From positions 18,079,001 through 18,143,000 of the forward strand of contig CM062219.1 of assembly GCA_031216445.1 (NCBI GenBank): DNA of 64,000 nucleotides, in the 5' to 3' direction. The DNA is from Lateolabrax maculatus. Taxonomy: Eukaryota; Chordata; Actinopteri; Acropomatiformes; Lateolabracidae. The notes below the pieces were generated by a model. The model did not search any database and was not told where the DNA came from. It saw only the letters and a program-made list of their open reading frames with translations. Each line of letters opens with the position of its first letter. Positions within the stretch are counted from its first letter, which is position 1. Of the stretch, positions 51,201-60,200 are shown in pieces. Made by a program: the position numbers and the translations under genes.

Positions 51201-54200
51201 AGGCAGAAGCCACGGATGAGCTGCTGATAATGCACCACATTCTGATGGTTTACCTTTTGTGCCGGGCTGACAGCAGGTCTGGACATGGTCTTGCGCGCTC
51301 TGTGTATCGTGACGGGTGCTGGAGCCGGCGCAGGAGGCGAGGCTGTGCCATTTTTAGTGTCTGGTGTCCCTTGTCCCGAAGTAGTCCCTGTACTGGGGTC
51401 AGTTCTTAGTGCACCTGAACTCTGCGCACACTCAGACGCCGAGGCAGGGAGGGGTTTGGCCATGTGTCCCCCTGTCGGTGAGCCCGAAGGCAACCAGTTA
51501 GTCCTGCGAGGGGAAACTCCCAAACCTGCCGTCGCTGCGGAGCCGCCTTCCTGTTGCTGCTTAGTGAGAATGAATCCATTGCTTCCAGTAACCGAACCGT
51601 GCGGCGGCTCCAGGTCTAACGTGCCATTTTCGTTTACCAACAGTAAAGTCTTGTTGTTGCCTGTTGCAGAGCCGTTTGTCGGGCTCCTGTGCCTCGTCTC
51701 ATCACATTCGGTGCCGTTCAGCATTGCCTCTGCTGCAGGGGAAGAGGCCAGTCTTGCGGCTACCTCTTTGTCTCCATCTGTGGAGAAAAATAAAAAGAGA
51801 AAAAAATTATGCAAACTACAATGTAAACAGGTCATTTTCATACACATGGATTTCAGGTATAATTTGAGTACCTGGCTTCTCTTCTCCGTTGCTTGTTGCA
51901 TCAAGTTCCTCTTTCTTTGTGGAGGCACCCTTATCCACGCTCCCCGTGGCCAGACCAGCGGGCTGTTGGAAAAAGAGCACATATGTAACAATTATTTCAC
52001 CTTCATTGTCTATTAATGTGTGGATACCCTTTTCAATTAATCTAGTCTGAAATAGTTTTGCCCATCACAAATTCCAAATGCCAAGGGTAGCATCTTTAAA
52101 GTGCTTGTTTTGTCTGACCAACAGTCCAAAATCCAAATGTATTCAATTTATTAAATATCAACAAAAACAATTACTTGAATTATTTGATAAGTCAACCGCC
52201 AACAATTTTCATGACTGATTAATTGACTCAATTAAGACTAAATGATCAATTGAGCAGTTTAAAAATAGTCAACAGAGTAGCTGATAATACAAATAATTAA
52301 CTGCAGAATGCATTTTTGCTTCATCATCATTTTTGCCATTTGCCGATTGATTTTCTACCGACTGACAAGCCAATTAATTCACACATTTCTGATCTGTAAA
52401 ATAATCCAGGTCCAAGCATGAGTATCTGAATAAAACCATCTTCCGTGTGCCCTCAATGCTGAGTAAAAATCTCTTCCTTTGTGCTTTTCAGTAATGTGTC
52501 TTTGTCAGAATCAAAGACTATAGAGCTAAGCCAAGAGAATGAGGGCGACCCCCATGCACTCATTGTCTGTCTACTCTCTTTCTATGCGACAGCCTACCAC
52601 TAGAGCAGTAGATGCACTGCCAGAGCTTCAAAAGAAATCTCAATCCACCCACAGGCCGTTTTTACATCTCACAGGAGGAAGCAGTTGAAGAGGCAACACC
52701 AGGAAATGTAAACCTGACTCTTCCTTCTGAGCAGAGCGTCAACCTTTCGCCCTCTATGGAAAAATGGGCCCAAAGGAGACAAAAGAGGCCCAGGAGAAAA
52801 ATCTCATGTGGCCACACTCTTCAATCGAATGTCAAAAGGAAAGTGGTCCTAGGTCAGTTTGTCCTTGGAGAGGAAGGTTTACAATCTTGCGTGATGCTCG
52901 TACCAAGCAGAATTAAGGTAGATATAGAGACAGATGTGCTTATTGGGGCGGGGGTCATATCTAGTGAGCAGTAGGAAGTAGGAGCTGAATCTGACTGTCC
53001 GAAGAAAGCAGAGGAAACATTATTTCCCTCCAGACTTGCCCAATCAAAAGACAAGTTTGGAATGAAGAAATCTTCATTTTAACGAACAGAGTCAATCTGT
53101 TAAATTCTCCTCTCCAAGGGCTCTGACAGTCAAATCCTCTGATTTAACAGACAGCATGTGTCCTGAACCCCGCATACAACCGAGACCCCAACCAAATGAG
53201 CCGTAAGGACAGATTTCCCAAATCATTCTCCAATCACGTGCTCCTGAGCCTGAGTCGAACACAAACATGCACCTTGTCAAACAGCAAGAAGGTCAGGCCA
53301 AGAGCTGGGCTGTGAGCACACTAACTGAGGGCGTTTCCCCAAGAACATCTAGTCTGGGACGATCCTCTGTGGTCTATGATCTCAAGGAATCTAGTGAGCA
53401 CATGTGAGGGTGTAGAGAAGAAGACTCCTTCAGTTCCTTTTTTTCATAGATTGAGGAAAGCCAGTTACAAAAAGAACACCAGCCTCATCCCTCCCCCTAG
53501 TGGTGGAAAGTGGAACATACACACTGGAGACAGAAAGGAGAGGGGGGGAAGGGAGGCAGAGAAGGCTGTCTGCAGATCTCCGCCATTTCGCAACCAGATT
53601 GTTTACTGACACAACGCGGCCATTGCAGCGGTTTTCCACTAGATGGGGAACGTAGGGGTCTGGAGGCTTGTGGATAGGGACATGGAGGCTGCTGAAAGAA
53701 GCCAACCTCCAAAATGTGCTGATCAGGAACCTTAAGTAGCACATTAAAAACATGGAAAGATGTTAGAATAGACCAAAGCTTCAGCCATGGCTGCAAAAGT
53801 AACACTCCAGTGGCTCAGAGTTTACATAACAGATTGGACCTTTTTTTTGGAAACTGCAAATAAGCTTAGTAATAATTAGAAAGAAGCTCTTAAAAGATCA
53901 TATATAATACATTTTTAAATCTATAAAATATTCTAATTAATCAATCATTCACTGTCCCTACCAGATAATGTGACAGGGCTTGCATGTTCGCACTGATGTG
54001 ATCTCTTAAAATCTACCGCAGGAGGCCTAAAAAAAAAGCAGGGCTACCTTAACACAAAGAACAATCACATTACACAATCAGCTGTTACACTGCCAATGAC
54101 AACCACAAAGTGCCAACACCCACATGAGATAAAATTATACATTTTTTTAAAGTAGACAATTGCATTGAACAAAGCCTAAGAAAACAATGGCTTTCTGGCC

Positions 54201-57200
54201 CTCTAAAGCAGTGATTGCCACATTTTTCGCATAAGATCCCTTAAAAAGCAGTATCTATTTGTGAACCAATTCAGTAATTTGCCCCTTCTCAGATTTCATT
54301 TGAATAAGTTTAGACGCCTAAAGAGGAGAAACTATGCAGTATCTCACAAAAAAAGCACAGATTGGAGAAAAGGCAGATAAAAACTTTTTTGTGCGGCAGA
54401 TATGTTTTTCTTTGTTTTTCTTATCTTGTTAATCATCTTGCAGCCCCTTCAACTCCCGCCGACAACAAAAACTCAGAAAGACTGTAGATACTAAAGAAAT
54501 TTGGTAAGGAAAAGTTCAAAATTCTTGGTTTTGCATATTCTCAAAACAAAAATAAAACATGGGGCTTCCTGGTGGCCTAATGATCTAACCATGCAATCGC
54601 AACAACCCCAGTCTGAATCTTGCACGTCATCCTTCCTCTACCCCCACACTTCCTGTCACCTCTCTATTGTCCACTATCTACATAAAAGCAAAAAAGCCCC
54701 AAAACAGTTTATAAAAAGATCACTAAATATTTAAGACTGCTTTTTTACATAAAATCTCAAATAAACCCCAGGAATAAGACAAAAATGTACATGTCCGGTG
54801 ACTAATTGATCATGACACGCAAAGTCTGACCTTCTGCCGGAAAGCTGCTCAAAAGATCAAATCCTGTAGCTGGTAAACATGAAAACTCACACCGCAGCCT
54901 GACATGCATCCTTTGGATTGATAAGCAGTCACTGCAGCCTCATGTTCCATTATATTCCTGACCACATGGCTTAGACAGCAGATACATCCAATCTCCAAGG
55001 ACTTCATAATATATTGACCACGAAGGATATACTGAGGGAGCAAAGAGGAAGAGGGATAAAAGAAAAGGTATCACAAAAGGAGGTTGGAAGTTCTCAAAGT
55101 TTCCAGATCCTCAGGAGGTCAGACTTTCATTTTCATGTATCAAGAGTGACATCGTATTTCCCGTGCTTTGATTTCTCTAAATACAGCTGTTGTGCTAATC
55201 CACGAGGAGCCCTCTCCAACAACAGGATCCAACACGCCGCAGTCAAATTTCTCTTTGATACAGCAGCACTGCTACCAAAACAGAAAACACTGCTCCTCGA
55301 GATCAAGTCCTCGATTTCAGGAATCAGGAGCAATCAGTTGCTGATGAAGCGGCAGCAACTGCATCTCCAGCATCTTAAAACTGAGAAACCATCTCAACAA
55401 GAAGACAGCAAGAGCTCAGATCAATTGATTCTAACTTTACTATGGCTAGAAAAGGAGCTGAGAAGCAAGACCATGCATCTCCTCAGACTATTCACAACCA
55501 ACCAAGGATGAAGAGTACAAAGCTAACATGTCTTTTCCCTTGTGTGCCTCCAGGAAGCATCATACCTGCTTTCTTCTCATGGCCTCCATTGAGAAGAGGA
55601 AGGCGTCAGAGAGGGAGTGTGTGAGGGAGAGAGAGAGACACACAAACACAGAGAGAGAGAGAGAAGGGGGAGGACGGAGAGAGCGAGAAATGTGTCGAAC
55701 AGATTGTTCCTCTTTTCCTTCTCTTTCCCCGCATGCACATTCACCTCGCCGGTCACGTGACCTGGTGGCTCCCTCTGTCGGTCCTCCACTTCAGAGGGTC
55801 TTCACAGAGCATGCTCAGTCAGTTCAAACTGTAACACCACTCCATTTGTTTAAACTGGAAGACTTCATTGCCACTGAAGACATCCACTGGAACAGACTCA
55901 CCTTACAAATACTGTATACCCAATAAGACAGAGGAATATATTTAAAGCTACCGCATCAACACATACCCTACTAATGTTTTTATGTCACACTTAATGATAA
56001 TATTTATATCAGTTGTAGTTGTTGGAAAATTGCCAGAATCACTCATTGTCTTTCTGTTTCTCTTTCAATCTGTTGTCTTTTTCTTATTTGTGAAAAAATG
56101 TGTAAAAAATGTTGTGGTCAAGCAAGTTTGTGTGCTTCATAACTGGTGTGTATGCAAAGCCACTTTAAGAGCACCAACAGAAAGGGGGAAAAAATAGTAG
56201 AGGTAAAAGAGTAAAAGCCCCAGAGGCAAACCGGATGTCAGTGAGGAGCCTGAGGACCCAAACATTTTCAAGCCACATACGAACCTCTCAACAGGAGAGC
56301 CTTTTGTCTCCACTGAGCCTCAGGCCAGTGAAAGCAGCAAAATGCAACACTGCCAGGCCACGCAACAGATATTAAGTCACAAAAATGAAGTAACAGACTG
56401 AGTTGCCATTGAGGAAAAAGCCTTAAGTTCCAAAATAAACCATGAAAGAACCAGCGCAGATAAACTTCAGTATTCTGTTCTCAGTACAAACTTTATGAAT
56501 ATAAACCAACGTAGCTTAATACGAGTTTTACAAAGCTTATACATTCAAGCTTATTTTCACACTGATTCTTAATTAGGGCTAAAACTAATAATGTGTTTAA
56601 CATTTTTCAATAAATTATTTTATACATAAAATGTCATTAAATAGGGGAGATGCCCATCCAAAGTTCCCAGAACTCACTGTGACGTCTTCTAACAACTTGT
56701 TTTATCTATCCAACAATCCAAAACCCAACGATATAAACAATAGAAAAAGTAGCAAATCCTCATATTTTTGCTTAATTAATGACAAACAATTAACTGATGA
56801 TCAGAATAGTCGTGGGAAGTCACTGTGCAAAGTGAAATGGGTTTTCTCCTCTGGGGACATCCCAGGCATGTAGGAACACAGACGTAGAGATGTTGGTGGC
56901 CTGTTTTACAACATAATTTAACATAATACAAGAGAACAGGGTAGGTATAGAGAAATTCACAGTACAGTTTAACATGAAAAGCTTGTTCACTATGAGCTAT
57001 GACACACCCACATGACACAAAAGGACGCCACCCATAAGCAAAAATCAATTTAACTCAAGGAGGAACTTACTGCTGACTGACAATGACAAAGCTAGGTAAA
57101 CCTGCAGCCTGCAATACTTTAACATGAAACTCATTTTAACTACAAATGTTTGTGTCCATTTCAGTTAAAGTCTATATGCAAAGTAACAATGTTGATGTAC

Positions 57201-60200
57201 ATCACAACTGTACAGATTGACTTACTCAATCAAGAGACAGATCATACGTCTTGTCAGCAGCCGTGGCAACAGCCCTGAACTCTTTATAGAGTATTTTAGT
57301 CACGCCACCAGCATGGCACTAGGAATGGCAGTCTGTCAGACGGTTTTCTACTTTGGTCCACACTGAAATATCTCAACAACTATTGGATGGATTGCCATGA
57401 ATCAATGTTTCCATCAGCCTCAACTCAACTTGTGTTGAGTGCTAATAGTCGAATGTAAGCATGCCAAAATGCTAAACTTAGATGCTGAACATTGTAAACA
57501 TTATCCTCTGAACACTCATTAACATTGTCATTATGGTACCATTTAGCACAAAGCACAGCTGTGATTAGGTACAGTACTTGCCCTAACCAGAGGCAAATGA
57601 TAACTTCTTCCTGCTGAGATTATCTTCTATCATTTGACACAGAAGCTGCAGCAGCGGTTGCCTGGACTGTTTTACTTTTTCATATTGATCAAAGAAATAT
57701 TTAAATTTAAGAATTGTTGTTTCTGTTAGTCAACTTAAAACAACCTTTACAGCTGTGTCACTCTCTTGCACACTTGTTAGGATTTTCTGTCACTATTGTT
57801 TCATGGATATAGCTAGGTAGCTAGATAGCTACGTAGGAAGATGACATACCGATTTTTACAGTAATCCCATCTACAAAGCACTGATTAATTGAATGCTTTC
57901 TCCAAGTGTCTGAAACAGCCGTCAATGGGAACAACACCAACAAATAACTGACTGACCAAAACAAAGCTTCTTTTGATTCATATCAGGAACCTTCTGATCA
58001 AACATTTGGTACGGATATTATGGTCCTCAGAATAGGATTCCTGATAGTTTTGGTGAGTTCTAGGCTAGGGCGGTATCACAGTATTACGGTACGTATATTA
58101 CGTATATTTTCCTAAATGTTGTTTAAATATGTTTCTGACACAGCTGTAGCATTCTAAAGCTGATGCATCTTATCTCTCACAAGCTTCTTTATCCAAGTGG
58201 CCAACTGAAGGTCTTGCTTCAAAACTATAAGAGATCGGCTGAAATTATTAATGTGATATGAATTCAAGCTTAACGGAGAGAATGCAACCCCTGAAACTCC
58301 TGCACTGTATCCCATGTCATTCAATCACGCTTTCAGTCCACTGAATTGCAATACAATAACTGGCAATTAAGCTAACTAGTCTCGATGACAGCAATGACAG
58401 ACACAACACATTGAAGGTCTTAAGATGAAACGGGATGTAGCTTGGGTTATTTTCCTTGCCAGATCAGAGTAGCTAGATGTTCTGTAGGGTTGTGCAGTGT
58501 GCAAAGGTTGTGCGCAAACACTTGCCTTCAATAATGACAAACTCTTGATAACCCTAGTTGCACACCTTGCTGCACAGTGCCCCTTCAGCTCAGTTAAGCC
58601 TTTTCTGTCAATATATTATGCAGGGTTCTGCTAAATGAATCGCACATGCTCTTACAGGCCTATTTTTTTGTAAATATCACAAAATATTTTGACAAAGTAA
58701 TTGTCTATTACACATTACCATCATATCGATACTATTCTAGGGAGACGCCAGAGAGGACATAACATTAGCTGTCACAAGGCCAATAATTGCCATTTCACCT
58801 CAACAATGTACTTCCAACTACAGGAGTCTGAAGCACTGCTTAACATTCAAGCGAGCCTCTTCTCCTGCTGTGTCTCGTGTCTGAACGCACACACGAACGG
58901 AATGCTGAATGGAACCCATACATGCACACAGTACACCGAGTGACCAGGAAATCAGGAACACCTGTATGATCAAAGAGCCCTGCAGTTAATGCCACCTTAC
59001 CTCAAGCTGAAATCTATAAATTGTTTTTGGTTAAAATATGATAGGCCTAATTGTTGGCATGGAAAATGGGGTCATCTGTATGGTGGAGTATTGTTAAACA
59101 TTAAGAGTGGTACTTCTGTTAATGTGCTGCCGGGTAGCCAGGCGTTATCTATCTGGACAATGCAAATGAAGTCTGATCAAACTAAGGCCATCATATGGGA
59201 GGTAACGCACTTTCTCTGTCATTTCAAGCAGTGTAATCAACAACAAAAGCCCAACAGCTTGCAGACGTTTCCACTTTTGATTTTGGTGGAAAGTAGTTTC
59301 GGAAAAAACTGATGACGGAGAGGTCTTGGGATTTCAGGGACATTGTTTCTAAGAAGACATTCAAATGTCATTTTCCAATGCTTGGAGCGCAATGAACATC
59401 AATTTACCCCCCACTGTATTTGGGAAGTGGCAGAAATTCAACATTTCAACAGACAAAACCAAAACTATCTGCAGGGCTAGATCCCACTACAGGTATGTGG
59501 AGAAATTTGTTTTGTCTTTTGCAATTAAAAAGGGTGAACTGACCCTTTGAGGCCACCCAGAGTGCCAAATGCATCAACATATCACAAAAGACAAAAGTTG
59601 TGAGTGCAAACTGAAACTGCAGTGCATATCTCAGTGCCCCACACCTTTCTCTGCTACACCTCCAACCAATCACACACCATCTCCACGCTGCTCGGGCGAC
59701 ATCTGCCGAACAACACTGGACCCTGTCTCACTCTCTCTCCCCCCAAAAAAAAGAAGAGAAAAAAAAGAAAAAGAAACAAAGACTGAATGTCTGATACGTT
59801 CGTACACTTCTTTGCCACTGTGGCCGAGCCACCGGTTCAATCGGTCCATCTTCACCGATGAAGCCCTCACAAAAAGCACCAATGCAACTTGTTACAGCCA
59901 GCCCCGGACCGGCTCATGCCGACCGAAAAACCGCGTCAAATAACCGCAGACAGCGAGCGAACAAAGACGAGCCCGCGCCAGGCGGACCGCTCCTGGTAAA
60001 AGTTTAATGTGAGGACATGAATCACGCGGGGAGCATCGAAGCCGGTGTGAGAGGTGGCGCCATATGTTTACAGTGGGAGGCTGTGAGAAGCGCTGCCACC
60101 GTCGCCTTCATCCGACTGCATCAATTACCGTGTGGCCACCAGACTCCGCGCCGCCAGCCCGGCACACGGCCGCGTCGTCTCCCACTACACACGGACTGAG

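Noticed and set aside
51285..52016. Plus-strand 243-codon frame
   Set aside because: Antisense shadow of ehmt1 exon 3, where the minus strand has the GSNGFIL and ARKT motifs.
59569..59943. 124-codon plus-strand frame upstream of the CpG island
   Set aside because: Lys-rich middle from an A-rich tract, no domain, no splice support.
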